This document shows positions 1 to 10,649 of a stretch of DNA of 64,000 bases, piece after piece. The stretch is taken from positions 62,001 to 126,000 of the forward strand of contig JAFEMH010002333.1 of NCBI GenBank assembly GCA_022495995.1, read 5' to 3'. This DNA is from Adenophora triphylla var. japonica. Lineage: Eukaryota; Streptophyta; Magnoliopsida; Asterales; Campanulaceae. The first letter of the stretch is position 1. Each line of letters begins with the position of its first letter. The position numbers and the translations under genes are program-made. The notes beneath the pieces are model-generated. The model was not told where the DNA came from, made no database searches, and worked only from the letters and a program-made list of their open reading frames with translations.

Positions 1-87
1 CTTTATACCATATATTATAATATTGATCATTATATTATTAAGTATTTATATGTTACATTAATCCATGTTCTTACACTTCTTTCACAG

Positions 88-123
88 ACTATCCAAATAG
101 TCGTCTTTATCACCCTTTTCAAC
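88..123 (+). CDS. Short internal exon of sphingoid-base C4-hydroxylase-like gene
   Basis: A 36-base exon bounded by an acceptor AG at 86-87 and a donor GTATGT at 124. It reads TIQIVVFITLFN in one frame, ends in phase 0, and joins in frame to the exon at 709. From knowledge of the family, plant sphinganine C4-hydroxylases (SBH type) have a similar hydrophobic stretch of the TIQ/TVQ..V...LF kind shortly before the first histidine box, so this fits a membrane segment of that protein. Upstream exons lie outside the window. The short length makes it uncertain alone; the matching phase and family fit support it. Confidence 0.7.
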
Positions 124-708
124 GTATGTTCCTTTGTATCCCTATTTCCATATTTTGCAACTAAGTTATGTATGTGTGATGAATCATTCATAATTCAGTA
201 GATAGTACAGCTTTGCTTTTTTTTTTTTTTTAGTTTGATCATTCATCACTCAATTTAATTCTACTCAACTTTTTCCCAATTACTTGGAGGTTCTTTATAG
301 TGGCAAAGCAAACTCCTTGTATGTAAAATCTAAGCAATTACTGTTACATTTTTATCATACATAACAAATATCATATGTGTATATAATTATAATGATCCAA
401 AACATAATTATCGTAAGGGGGTTGACTGGTTGGGCTGTGAGAACAGTTGGCCTGTGGGTTGTGATAGCTTCATATTTGATTGTTTCTTGCAATAGGAATT
501 AAGTAGAGGATTAGTCTCTATCAACATAATTATCTCAACTGCTTGTTGGCACTCATATATTAATCTAAAGATAAAAAAAAAAAAAAAAAAACAAAAAACA
601 ACAACATTCACACGAGCAAAATTTTATTTTCCTTCTAAATAAAATCCACCACGCATTTGTTATCTTGACAAATTTGTATGCTCATGCATTTTCCCTTGTA
701 TATTATAG
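124..708 (+). other. Intron of the hydroxylase-like gene
   Basis: Starts GTATGT and ends TTATAG. It is AT-rich, with homopolymer T and A runs near 220 and 572. No further exon or mobile element was recognised inside it. Confidence 0.65.
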
Positions 709-1017
709 GTTGTTGGAAGTGATCCAGACGATTCCAATTGTAAAGATTCCCTAATTTCGCTGGTTAAACAAATTCTTATCGCAATTGTGGTGCAAGATAC
801 CTGGAATTATTTCGTGCATAGGTACTTGCACCTTAACAAGTTCATGTACCGCCATATCCACTCTCTACATCACCAGATTATTGTGTCATATCCATTTGGA
901 GCTATGTATGTTCATCCAATCGAAGGACTTCTCCTTGACACCATTGGTGGAGCTTTGGCTTTGTTCATCTCAGGCATGTCCCCAAGAGCCTCTATTTTCT
1001 TCTTCTCCATTACAAAT
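709..1017 (+). pseudogene. Sphinganine C4-hydroxylase-like, last exon, 5' part (interrupted)
   Basis: Opens after an acceptor AG (707-708) in phase 0 and encodes about 103 residues of a fatty-acid-hydroxylase-superfamily protein. It carries the first two di-iron histidine clusters, HRYLH and HSLHH, followed by a conserved block (HPIEGLLLDTIGGAL, then SGMSPRASIFFFS). Family knowledge: SBH enzymes add the C4 hydroxyl of phytosphingosine in the ER membrane and need three histidine clusters. The frame runs directly into a retrotransposon whose first bases (TGA at 1018-1020) make a stop, so the third cluster is lost from this reading frame. The rest of the exon resumes at 11798. An intact allele may exist elsewhere. 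Identification rests on motif recognition, not a search. Confidence 0.85.
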
Positions 1018-2159
1018 TGAAAGGTCCTGTTTACTTTAAATCAAATTAAAGGTTAGGCAGTTAAGGTTTGACAGCTGAGGTGAAATCTTAGCTGTCAGAG
1101 GTTAACTGGTTTTAAAGATTGGAGTTAAATGTGCAGCGGAATAAAAGTGTTTGAAATAATGTAAAGACAAGTGAATAGTGTATGTGTGTGTATATGTGTG
1201 TGTGTGTTGTGTGATAATACCAATTGAACACAAGGAATTTTAAGGTGGTTCAGAGTTCACTCCTCCTACGTCCACCCTCACTGTCAACCTTGACAAGTGA
1301 GATCAATCCACTTAAATCTAGTTCCCGTTAAGATTTACAAAGGATTGAATAGGCAAGTTCCTTGAACTTCCTCTTCCTAATAAGTACAAATTCTATTAGG
1401 GATCAAGCTCTAATCTGAGCTATTCTCACTACCCACTTAAAGTCGGCCTTAAGGGGTTCTTACAAACCGCCTTATACACCTGAGATCAGTTACAAGTGTC
1501 TTAATATTGTTTTGATTATTGGTTGCAGGTTGAGAAGGTTTGGATGCAAGGTTTGTAGAAGTTGGATGTGTGTAAAAAGGGGTTGAGTCTTCAGTCTTGG
1601 AGAGTTCCTTTTATAAGCTAGGAAATAGCCGTTGGAGGAGACAAGGAGACAAGGGAGTGAATGCATGTTGGAGTTGCATTTAGGGCCTTTGTTGACTGGA
1701 GAATAAATTAGCTGGAATCTCGCAACCGTGCATGTGATTATTATGGAGATGAGCCGGCAACATCTCGTATGGAGAGATTGGGCAAGGCACATCTTGGTCA
1801 TCACAGTTTTCTTCATTGCCGCCGATGTTGAAGATCATAGCCGTTGAGGGATGAAGTCTTTGTCGTGAGAGAACCTTAGCCGTCGTAGCTAAGTTCTTGA
1901 TCTAGAAGGTTTAGGCAATGTGTAAAGTATCATACTACACATGTAATTAGATACATTAATGTATATGAGTGGTTTTGAGTGATATCTTTGTGGGATAATT
2001 GAATCATAGCTGTCCAGTTGATATATATAGAATTGCAGATTGAAGTTGATGGCTTAGCTGTCCAAGGTCATATGTTATCTTGGCTGTCAGATAACATATG
2101 ATATATTTCTTTGTCAAAACCTATGGTAACTATGTGGCTTACATAGTTAGGTCCTAACA
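1018..2159 (-). repeat. Left LTR (3' LTR) of the copia element
   Basis: Begins TGAAAGGTCC and ends GGTCCTAACA. It matches 10650-11792 throughout except at scattered CAG/CTG sites. It contains a TG-rich microsatellite near 1185-1210. The ORF call at 1490-1816 lies wholly inside it and is not a gene. Confidence 0.93.
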
Positions 2160-2176
2160 ATTTCCCCCTTTTTGGC
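2160..2176 (-). other. Polypurine tract of the copia element
   Basis: Directly inside the left LTR, the minus strand reads AAAAAGGGGGAAATT before the LTR start. This is the expected position and composition of a plus-strand priming site. Confidence 0.75.
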
Positions 2177-2376
2177 AAAGTAATATATCTAATAAAGATA
2201 TAACCTGCAAGATACTCAAGAATGAATATACCAATGAAGATGAGAACAATCTTCTTGATTCAATCAACTGAGTCTTTAAAACAAAACATATTATCCAAAA
2301 TAAACAATGTTTTTAAAAGCAGGAATTAAAGGTAGGGATTTAAAAGAGGACTTATCCAAAAAGACATAACATTTTC

Positions 2377-2978
2377 TTAAGAAAATTCATCTCTTTCTCT
2401 TCTTGCTGCAAGAATCTCCTCTCTTTCTGCAAGTAGCACTCTCTTCATCTTGTCCTCAACACCTCTGTAGTACATCTCATTGTTCCATTCCCAGCTCATC
2501 TCATCATCATAGGTGAAGGTTTGGTTTTGCCTTTCCTTGAGAACAGCTTTGGACAAGGGCTCTTCATCATTTCTCAATCTCATAGTACCCCATAAGGGAG
2601 CCTTCTTTGGTTTTGAGCTTTGACCCCTTGTTCTCGCAAATAGGTTAGAAAAGAAGGGGTTTGATTGAAGAGTGATGGGTTGTTGAGTTTGAGGTGGATC
2701 GGTTGAGACAGTGAGAACAGAGAGGTTGAGAGTTGATGCCGTTTCATCACAGGAGCACTATCTTCATCAACACTTGACACAATAACATTTGGAGCAAAGA
2801 CCAGAGGCTCTTTTTCCCAGTTCACAGCCTTCTTCATCGTATTCAATGGCCTTTCTTTTGGAGGCCTTCCTCTCGCATTTTGACACAGCTTGAGGCTTCC
2901 AAAATGTGTCTCATCTTGGTTATCATTGACCTTGTAAATCTTTGCATGTCCGTAATGGTCACATGATATGGGGCACAA
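2377..2978 (-). pseudogene. Retroelement accessory-region ORF remnants
   Basis: Two overlapping minus-strand reading frames (2978-2580 and 2583-2377) of charged, unrecognised sequence; the second is rich in E, R and K. They sit between the accessory proline/glutamate ORF and the 3' LTR. Several nearby Cs lie in contexts that look miscalled, so they may be one ORF tail. No host homologue is recognised. Confidence 0.35.
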
Positions 2979-3029
2979 AAGTTGAAGGATTGAAGTTTGG
3001 AGGAAGGTTGGATTGGAGAGATCTTGTGT

Positions 3030-3902
3030 TTAGGGGGATGAAAGAAGAGGGTGAAGATGAAGGGGAAACATAGTCGTCAGGCTTGGTCTTGCAATGACAG
3101 CCATGATAATGGATTTATTGAGGCAAATCCTCCAATCCATTTCTTTGGCAAGCTCAATGCATAGGGCATACACCAGGGATGAAGGCATATAAATGCATTC
3201 ATTGATATTTGAAGAGAGGAGCTGGGAGAACAACATTTCCCAATCTATTATGGTAGAGATATCCATGAAGTTGGGTAGTAAGGGGGCTTTGTGAAAGAAG
3301 GAGTTGGGAAGAGCTATTCTGTACTTTTTCCATTCCTCATGGGCAAACACAATGAGGCCACATCTATTCCTTGCATGTATCATAATGGAATTTTTGCTTA
3401 ACAGCCAAGGATTGGAGACCAGGTGAGGATTGGCAATTTCAGGGAAATGGGAAATATCCTTCAATCTTTGGTGGGCAGCCATGATAGAGGGGAAGGAAAA
3501 GTCAATGTCACAATCTAAAATCCAAGGTTCACAAGTAGGAAGGATTTCAGATTCAAGGGAGGGATCAACAGTTTCTTGGTTTTGATCAGTCTCACTAGGT
3601 TTAAATTGAGATTCTTGACCAGATTGAGGTTCAGGTTCAAGATTAGGTTGAGGTTCAGTTTCAGGAGTGGGTTCAGGTGCAGGAATGGGTTCAGGTTCAG
3701 GAATGGGTTTAGGTGCAGGAATGGGTTCAGGTTCAGGAATGGGTTCAGGTGCAGGAATGGGTTCAGGTTCAGGAATGGGTTCAGGTGCAGGAATGGTTAC
3801 TTTCTTGGCCAAATCTCTGTGTTTGATAAGTTTCAAGGCTTTTTGGGTTTCTTCCTCTGTTAGCACTTGTCTTAAGTAATAGATAACAAATAGAACATGC
3901 AT
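3030..3902 (-). CDS. Retroelement accessory ORF with Pro/Glu repeat
   Basis: A 290-residue open frame inside the copia element, downstream of the RNase H remnant. Residues about 38-80 are a regular [16 protein letters not shown] repeat, followed by an acidic Q/E stretch and a less biased C-terminal part of about 150 residues ([13 protein letters not shown] onward, with [11 protein letters not shown]). No catalytic motif is recognised. It is probably a segment of a longer accessory protein whose N-terminal part is at 5173-5632, since both lie in the same strand order. It could be structural or regulatory; function is unknown. Confidence 0.5.
   Translation of the reverse strand: MHVLFVIYYLRQVLTEEETQKALKLIKHRDLAKKVTIPAPEPIPEPEPIPAPEPIPEPEPIPAPKPIPEPEPIPAPEPTPETEPQPNLEPEPQSGQESQFKPSETDQNQETVDPSLESEILPTCEPWILDCDIDFSFPSIMAAHQRLKDISHFPEIANPHLVSNPWLLSKNSIMIHARNRCGLIVFAHEEWKKYRIALPNSFFHKAPLLPNFMDISTIIDWEMLFSQLLSSNINECIYMPSSLVYALCIELAKEMDWRICLNKSIIMAVIARPSLTTMFPLHLHPLLSSP
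3655..3797 (-). repeat. 18/36-bp tandem repeat coding for Pro-Glu repeats
   Basis: About seven units of GGTTCAGG[T/A]GCAGGAATG or close variants; alternate units differ so that the higher-order period is 36 bp. The minus strand encodes alternating PEPEPI and PAPEPI. Open frames exist on several strands purely because of the period. Confidence 0.85.
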
Positions 3903-3910
3903 GGGATCCT

Positions 3911-5198
3911 CTAAGGAAAGTCCTTCGAAGCCTTGAAAATGTTTTCAGGATGGGGAAGGATCCGAGGACTGTCAGCAGGGAGATTCTTGACTTGAGAGAG
4001 GGATAGCCGTCGAATGGGAGACATAGGACTTTTATTCCCCCTTAACAGAGGCTCATCCTTTTCAGAGCTAGAGCTATTCCCCCTATCTTTTTCAACACTT
4101 GGCTCATTTGGACTAATGTTAGAGGGATTAAGATTTAGGATGCCTTGAGCCACAGAGTCATGAGGTGAACTAGATTGGTCTTTGGATGAGGAGGGTTGAG
4201 GAGTGGTTGGTTTCAACTTTTTGGATGGGGAGCATTTTTATCTCGTTTTTCTCTTCCTAGAGAAAGTACCGAGAGTAGGAGAAGGCTTAGAGATTACCTT
4301 GGATGGGGTTTCAGCACTTGAGACAACCTTAGCCGTCCGAGATGAAGCTTCCATAGCCGTCCCCAGCATGATCGTCCAACCTTAGCCGTCCTCACTTCCA
4401 TTAGTGACTCAAAGAACTCTTCTTCTCATATCTTCATCAAACTCATCACCTTGAGCTTCACCAAGATACACAAAGATCGTGATTTCTTCTTCTTCACCAT
4501 CATACTCATCAATATCCTTGAAGATAGGATCTGATCGAGTCTCTTCACCTGTCGGCATGCTCCTCGCCTACCATCTTTCCTCTGTCGGTTTCTTGAGCAC
4601 TTTCTTGCTCAACAGGCTATCTCTTCTTGGATTTGCTTTCCTTTACTAAGCTTCTTTCCCTTTCCTGTTTTCTTCATCTTGGCTAGGCTTTTTCTTCTTT
4701 TGATTTTGGCCGGAGAAGTCTCTTGAGCTCTTTCTTTTATGACAACACCTTTGTCATGCTTTCTCTTGGATCTTTTATCATTCACCATGTTTACCAATCC
4801 CTGCCATATCTTCATATCCTTCTCGCTTTCTCTTTCAATCTTTGAGAGGCTTCATCAAAATTCTCGTAGCCGTCCCCAAGCTCTAATTTCTTCTTGCCCT
4901 TCGCCTTGAAGGTGCTCAAGTTGAAGCTTCGGTTGATACTAGAGATGCAGACTCAAGCCACTCATCCTTAAGGGGAGGATTCAACCTTGGAATAAGGTGA
5001 TGGAGAATGCCACTCATGAATCGTAAATTTTTCATCCTTGGATTTTGGTTCTTGTATTTCCAAGGAGAGGGAGATATGGCTAATTGAAAGTTGTGAAGTA
5101 AGGCAACACTCCAGCTTAACTTCTTTGGTTATCAAACTTAGGGCTTGCTTCCATTCATTGGGACTTATTTGATCAAATGATGATCTGCTTTCCATCAA
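3911..5198 (-). pseudogene. Accessory-region coding remnants between two larger ORFs
   Basis: Minus-strand frames 4216-3911 (S/P/E-rich), 4815-4609 (lysine-rich, KRRKSLAKMKKTGKGKK) and 5198-4968 follow each other in different frames. The lysine-rich block could be nuclear-localising. The many AGCCGTC strings, where the LTR has AGCTGTC, suggest that sequence errors break a single ORF. No function assigned. Confidence 0.35.
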
Positions 5199-5632
5199 AC
5201 CCTTTGATTACAACATCCATTAGGGTTGATTTGAACAAATCAAGGTCCTTCTTTTTGATTGGTTTGTCCCGAACCAATAGATAATTGCAGCTTGGTTTGT
5301 CAAAGAATCTTTTGTAGAAGGGTTCCAGGTTGTTGTCTTTCCTATTCCAGAGATTTGAAATACCATTGCTTTTGATGGGGATGTTGTAAACCTTGGACAC
5401 AATCTTGGGGGTCACATTGATTTCAAGACCTTCAATGGTGATTTTGATTGCCCCGCTGATTGTCTTTCTCCTTTCATAAAAATCTCTCTCGCACGCCTTC
5501 TCATAAATAGGAGGTTGAGCTTCCATCATATTGCAGATGATTGGATTCCAAGAGTTCTTTGATGAGAGCTCCAACATTGTGCTCATAGAACTCGGGTTTG
5601 ATGTAGTATCCATGGGCTTCGTGGTAAGACAT
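5173..5632 (-). pseudogene. Accessory ORF N-terminal region, plant-transposon-protein-like
   Basis: Minus strand, starting ATG at 5632 (MSYHEAHGYYIKPEFYEHN) and continuing in a second frame to 5173 after a frame break near 5530. The second part contains FYERRKT followed by IEGLEINVTPKIVSKVYNIP. This resembles the pattern of the plant-transposon accessory domain that Pfam calls Transposase_32 (FYANL...VRGVEVDFSPEAIN..YGLP type); that is inference from pattern only. The 5' leader looks like a genuine plant leader (AACCCTAAAAACTCTCTC). It lies on the retroelement sense strand, downstream of RNase H. Confidence 0.45.
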
Positions 5633-6151
5633 GTTTGAACTTAGAACGAGAGAGTTTTTAGGGTTTATGAGAAAAACAGAGGGAATCAAAGAATGAATTT
5701 GGAAGGGAGAATAGTGATTGTTTAACCGAGGATTAAATCGCAAGGTTAAATGATAGTTTTGATATGGGGATTGGTGGAGTTCAACGGCTAATACGTGGAG
5801 TTACCGCAACGGTTAAAATTTGCATTTAAGAGGGAGACTGCTCATGAACAAAGGATATTTGTCTCCACTTATTACTTGTACAATAACTTCCCATAAAACA
5901 TGGGAGTTATTTCCGTACACAAAGGCGAAATTTCGTAGAGGAATAAACAGAGACATTAATAGATATATGTTAGTGGCAAGTTCCAAAACATCCTCGATTT
6001 GGCAAGAACTAAATTCATAGCCGAGACTTAATTACCAGCCAAGTCTATTTTGAATGATCATTGCCACTAATTTGACCGAAATTGAATTTGGCTATATAAG
6101 GAAAATGATTCAGATGAAGAAATTTACCAAATTCATTTCATTCATAGAGAA
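5633..6151. promoter_or_regulatory. Divergent intergenic region with TATA box inside the retroelement
   Basis: About 520 bp separate the minus-strand accessory start (5632) from a plus-strand ATG (6152). The plus side has GCTATATAAGG at 6091-6100, about 50 bp upstream of that ATG, a good TATA-box spacing. No clear TATA was found for the minus side. This arrangement looks like a bidirectional promoter carried as cargo. Confidence 0.4.
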
Positions 6152-7148
6152 ATGGGAAGACTTGTTTCAAAGTTCAGTCCTAGCAAAATGGCTAAGACTG
6201 CAAAGAGACTTGTTTTTCAAAGTCCAAGGGTAGATGAAACAAGAGTGGCAAGGTTTGAGAGGGAGTTTGTCATATAGGCTCCAAACCGATATAGGTTTGG
6301 AGCAGGAGGTGGATCAAATACTCAAAGATGATCCCAATAAGGAGGAGGAGATGAAGGAGAGAGAGATAAGAAGAAAGTTTTGGGAGGAGGAGAGAGTAGC
6401 ACTTTTGGAAGGTGAGGAAAATAGGTTAAGAGAGAGAGAGCAAAAGGTAAGGGTAAGGCTAAGATAGTTGAAGGGGAACCGGTGATCACAGCCTAAGGTT
6501 AAGGCCGTCAAGAAAGGAGAGAGAAGGAGAGTCAAGTAGGCCGAGTAAAGGACAAAGTGGAAAGGGTTTATACCTTGGGAGAGCTAGTGAAGCTTGACGG
6601 TGATGAAAGGATTAAGGTTGACACAAAAATTGGTCAACCCGATTTCATAGCTGTCAAGGAATTCACACATTGTCACCAGGGATTCTCTAACTCTTAGCCA
6701 AACAGTTCTTGAGGGAACTGGAGATAACTTTGCAGGAGTGCAAAATTCTCCTTCCAAAGTCTATATGAAGTTGTTTTCTCAATTTCTCAAGTGTTTGAGT
6801 CCAGCTGCTCTAAATGGTGAGGAGGATGAAGGTCCTCGGTCGATCAAGCTATCATTGCACAGGCAAGTGCAAATTCTTCAGGTACCTTCAGCTTTATCTC
6901 ACCACTTAGTGAGTATCCTCCCTATAATGCAGTTGAAGAATGGTGGCCAAGGAGGGTCTGTCCTTCTTTGCAGTTCTCAACCTCTGCAATTGATCCATTT
7001 ATGGAAAGGCACCCTGTTTGGTTGGAGAGATATGGAGATATCAAAGAGAGTGCATACCAAGCTCCAGACATTATTCATAGTGATAGAGGATATGGGGATG
7101 ATTGCTTCCAAGATCAGCTATGGGATAAACAGGATTGACAGTCCTTAG
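6152..7148 (+). pseudogene. Antisense accessory ORF remnant inside the copia element
   Basis: Plus-strand coding-like sequence antisense to the retroelement polyprotein. It starts MGRLVSKFSPSKMAKTAKRL, breaks near 6275, continues in the 6234-6467 frame as a highly charged E/R/K coiled-coil-like stretch, and later shows VYTLGELVKLDG (about 6559) and EYPPYNAVEEWWPRRV (about 6913). Frames are broken several times. Family knowledge: plant LTR elements sometimes carry antisense additional ORFs (aORFs); this fits that class. No domain is recognised. Confidence 0.4.
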
Positions 7149-7385
7149 CTGTCAAGGCTTTTCAGAGGTGCTTGCTGAGATGAGAAGGAGGGTTGATGAA
7201 GCTTTTGGTACTATGGATTTATGGTTGTTTTTAAGGTGTTTGAATTTCTGTAATGTAGGAATGAAGTTTGGTTTTGATAGGTAAGAAGCTTTTGTATTGA
7301 GAAATAGGTTAGCTGTCAGGCAATGTTGTTGACAGCAGCCATAGGAAATGTTTTGTTCCAATGAATAAGAGTTTTTCCCTTTGTT

Positions 7386-7787
7386 TTATTTTGGTAGATT
7401 AATCATGCCTAGCATTGCTCTTAACATCTCAAATCTTTTCTCATCCATAGCCTTTGTTAGGATGTCAGAGACATTATTTTCAGTACATACTTTAGCAAGA
7501 CTAATGTTCCCTTTTTCAACATGGTCTCTGATGAAGTGATGTCTGACCTCAATATGCTTTGTCTTTGAGTGTTGGACAGGGTTTTCTGTCATGGCAATGG
7601 TACTTGAGTTGTCACAAAAGATTGGAATGTTGGACAGTTCAATTCCAAAATCTTGTAATTGACTTTTGAGGTAAAGTATTTGTGAACAGCACAAACCAGC
7701 AGCAATATATTCAGCCTCAGCTGTTGAGGTGGCTACTGAGGTTTGCTTTTTAGGTTTAGATGAGCTAATCTTTTGTGCCATAACCAA
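7386..7787 (-). pseudogene. Copia RNase H C-terminal fragment
   Basis: Contains KKQTSVATSTAEAEYIAAG, CDNSSTIAMTENP, KHIEVRHHFIRD and DILTKAM, the typical end of a Ty1/copia polyprotein. About 130 residues, with the N-terminal half of RNase H missing. The upstream bases encode the pre-integrase WHKRLAHLN in another frame, showing that an internal deletion joins the two parts near 7770. Confidence 0.88.
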
Positions 7788-7789
7788 GA

Positions 7790-8172
7790 CATGTCAGATT
7801 GACTGAAGGAGAGAAGGCAATGGGCATCTGAGGAATCCACAATTTCAAGGTTTAGACAGTAGAGATTGCCTTTTCTTATTCCAACAGGATTGATTTGTTG
7901 TTGACATCCTTGACAATGCAGTGGTTCTTGGAACATTCAACATGATATCCCTTATCACAAATCTGACTAAGGCTAATCAAATTGTGCTTGAGACCTTCTA
8001 CATAAGATACATTAGTGAAAATAATATCTTTAGTAACAAGGTTTCCTGATCCTTTGACTTTGGCTTGAGAATTGTCACCAAAAGTTACATTTGGACCATT
8101 TTTGGGGACATATTGTTGTAGCCACTCCTTGTTGTAAGTCATGTGCCTGCATCCACTCCGTCCAAGTACCAT
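7790..8172 (-). pseudogene. Copia protease and GAG-pre-integrase remnant
   Basis: Minus-strand frames carry a retropepsin-like active-site neighbourhood (GCRHMT, then VTFGDNSQAKVKGSG, ISLSQICDKGY) and the pre-integrase signature LWHKRLAHLN at the end. The catalytic D-S-G site is disrupted at about 8157-8163 by two extra bases at a CAG trinucleotide. Integrase core and RT do not follow. Confidence 0.8.
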
Positions 8173-8545
8173 ATTCCTTTCCTAGGTTCCTACAAAACAA
8201 CAAAATACATTTATGGTACCCTTTATTCTTTTGGGTCCAAAGGATTAGAATTTCTTTGGTCCCCTAGCTTTGTTCATTGCTCTCTTTCCAAAGTCTTGGT
8301 TTAGGGCATTATAATATCCCATGATTTGCAGCATATAGGGAGTAGGAGCAATAGGTTGGGTTTGATTAAGGAATTGGTTGGGAGAAGAGAATAGATTTTG
8401 GTTATGAAGCGAGAATGGCTTGGGGAATTATGAGATGATCTAGGAGAGGTATTGTGTTGGGCATGGTTTCTTCCATTAGAGAATGGCCAGTTAGGTCTTT
8501 GAGGTTTGGCATATGAGTGATGATCATAGAATCTTTCTTTGTCTT

Positions 8546-8650
8546 GGAGACCTCACTGCTCACCATATCTTGACCGTCTAGGGAACCTCTCGCCGTTCAC
8601 CATGTCTTGGTTGTCTAGGAGACCTCTGCCGTCCGTCATGTCTTGGTTGG
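8546..8650. repeat. Short degenerate tandem repeat (36-37 bp, about 3 units)
   Basis: Three units share GGAGACCTC..., CACCATGTCTTGG and TCTAGG. It lies in the copia gag-protease spacer and varies mainly at CTG/CCG positions. Confidence 0.5.
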
Positions 8651-8744
8651 TTCTCCTTAATTTGCTCCTTGATTCCTTTCTTTTGCCATATGTATTTACC
8701 TTTGCTTGCTTGTTCTCCTTTTCCTTTTATTTGTTTTAGAATGG

Positions 8745-9416
8745 CTATATGATTTTTGTCGGTGTGAGTGGGGCTATCTGGAGTTGATACATCGGTGTGG
8801 TGGAGCTAGCTTCATCCATTTTTCCTTTTTCCTTAAGATCTTCCTTGGTTTGGATAGGATAAACATTTTCTTGGACTTTGACATAGTTCATGCTTTCAAG
8901 AACCATTTTGTCAATTGCCCTTTCATCAGTAAGAGGGGTATAAGTGTATATAGTAGGGTTGTTAGCTCCAATTCCTGATTTGTCACTTGGGAGTCTTTGG
9001 TTGTAGCTAAAATGGGTCAAGGCTTCTCCAGAGCTATTCCAGGTTTTAAACTTCTTTCTGAAGGATTCATTTTCCTTTTCAAGATTGATATTGGTTTCCA
9101 GAAGTTTGGAATTCATAACTGTCAGATCTTCATTGGCTTTTTCAAGCATAAGATTTTGGACTTTCAGACCTTGATTGGCTTTTTCAAGGTTCTCAATGGT
9201 TTTACTTTGGGATAGATTGTCAGTGAGTAATGAAGCAAAGCCAGTTTGGTGTCTTTTTATTTGAATTAATAAAGTAATCTTGACTAATTGTTTAAATTCT
9301 TCATTATTTAAGGTATTAAATTGAGGTACCTGTTTTAGTTCCTCAGCAACAGCTAAGGCTTCAAGATCTTCTTCATTGTCTGAGTTTTCATCATCTCCAG
9401 CCATCAAGCATATCAT
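8745..9416 (-). CDS. Copia gag-protease spacer with coiled coil
   Basis: A 223-residue frame beginning ICLMAGDDENSDNEED, followed by a long heptad-like stretch (about residues 70-125, rich in L, E, N, K) and WNSSGEALTHF...DKSGIG. Family knowledge: many plant copia polyproteins have this acidic plus coiled-coil spacer between the zinc knuckle and protease. It is part of the polyprotein, not a separate gene. Confidence 0.7.
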   Translation of the reverse strand: MICLMAGDDENSDNEEDLEALAVAEELKQVPQFNTLNNEEFKQLVKITLLIQIKRHQTGFASLLTDNLSQSKTIENLEKANQGLKVQNLMLEKANEDLTVMNSKLLETNINLEKENESFRKKFKTWNSSGEALTHFSYNQRLPSDKSGIGANNPTIYTYTPLTDERAIDKMVLESMNYVKVQENVYPIQTKEDLKEKGKMDEASSTTPMYQLQIAPLTPTKII

Positions 9417-10581
9417 TGCTTCTTCTCCTTCACTTTCAGAGTCATTGTACTCACATTCCTCATCACTGAACTTGGATGAGTCAAAGCAATCAATACTTGC
9501 TCTTTATTCTTCTCATTCTTCTTCTTTGTGCAATTGTAGCAGTTGCATCTTGAACTATGAATTATCTCTTTAGAGTATGAGAATTTCTTAGCCGTCCGAC
9601 TTTCCCCTGGGTTTCCTTGGTTCAGACAATCGGAGGAGTAATGTCCAAGCTTCTTACAGTTGAAGCATTCAACTTTCTTTTTAGGGTTCTCTTGATCGGA
9701 TGTGGATGGGCTATAGCTTCTCTCAAAGGACTTCTTATGTGCTTTCAAGGTGTTTCGACGGCCATGGATATGAGGCTTGGTAGATCTCCTTGGGAGAGGT
9801 TATTTGAGGGAAGGTTTACTTTTTGGAGGGAGAGAAGAACCATAGAATCAATATCTTGTTGGGTAATTGGTTTTTGGGTGGTTTCTTGGGCAGCTAAGGC
9901 AAGAGTTTGTGAGATGGAGGGAACAGGTTGAAGTTTTATCATTCCTTCTAGTTCATATGCTTCAAGTTTACCAAAGTATTGTTCAACAGTCATGGTGCTC
10001 CATTCGAGCCTTCTCTTATTGGCAAAGCTACCTTCTCATATTCTTGAGGAAGGTTGGAGTATATTTTGAGACACAAGTCTTGGTTCTCAAAAGTTTTACC
10101 ATGATCAGCAATGGATCTTACCAAGTCTTCAAACCTTGGTTTTGCAGGCACTTACTTTCTCACCAGGGTAGAATTTGAAGTTGTCAAGTTGTCTAAGAAG
10201 ATTGTATAGGTTTTGTGTTCTAACACTAGTGTGTTTTTGGAACTTGGTATGAATGAGTTCCCAAGCGGCCTTTGCAGTTGGCTCCTTGGCAATTTCTTGA
10301 GCAAGAGAGTCATTGACACTCTTTTGGAGTATGTTCTTGACTTTAAGGTTAGCACTAACAAGTTGCCTTTGAATCACCCGTAATCTGGGAGATTTAACTT
10401 TGCTAGGTCCACCATTTGTATCAACGGATACGGGATATGTGACTTCATTTTCAAGGGCAAACCGAGTCCAGATACTGTTGGCATCAAGGTAAGTTTTGAT
10501 TTTTGATGCATATATTTCAAATGATCCACAGTCATCAATGTGGGGAATGTCTTTCTCATTATTTCTTCTTGGTTGAGGCAT
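9413..10581 (-). pseudogene. Copia gag (UBN2-type) with zinc knuckle
   Basis: Starts MPQPRRNNEKDIPHIDD at 10581 on the minus strand. The capsid-like region includes AKAAWELIHTKFQKHT and LYNLLRQLDNFKF. After frame breaks near 10129 and 9746 it continues to the CCHC knuckle CFNCKKLGHYSSDC. The break near 10120-10140 coincides with one extra base at a CCAGG site. The start lies 53 bp from the primer-binding site, as expected for a gag AUG. Confidence 0.82.
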
Positions 10582-10633
10582 GGTGGGTTGGTAGTTGATC
10601 CTTCACAAGTTGTTAGACTTTTATGTGTGAAGA

Positions 10634-10649
10634 TCTGCTCGATACCAAT
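10634..10649 (-). other. Primer-binding site of the copia element
   Basis: Adjacent to the right LTR, the minus strand reads TTGGTATCGAGCAG. This is one base short of the usual initiator-methionine tRNA complement TGGTATCAGAGC. The lost A follows a C, again at a CAG position. Confidence 0.75.

Noticed and set aside
3576..3879. Plus-strand Gly/Met and Arg/Phe-rich ORFs
   Set aside because: They are shadows of the minus-strand Pro/Glu coding repeat; the 18-bp period keeps all frames open.
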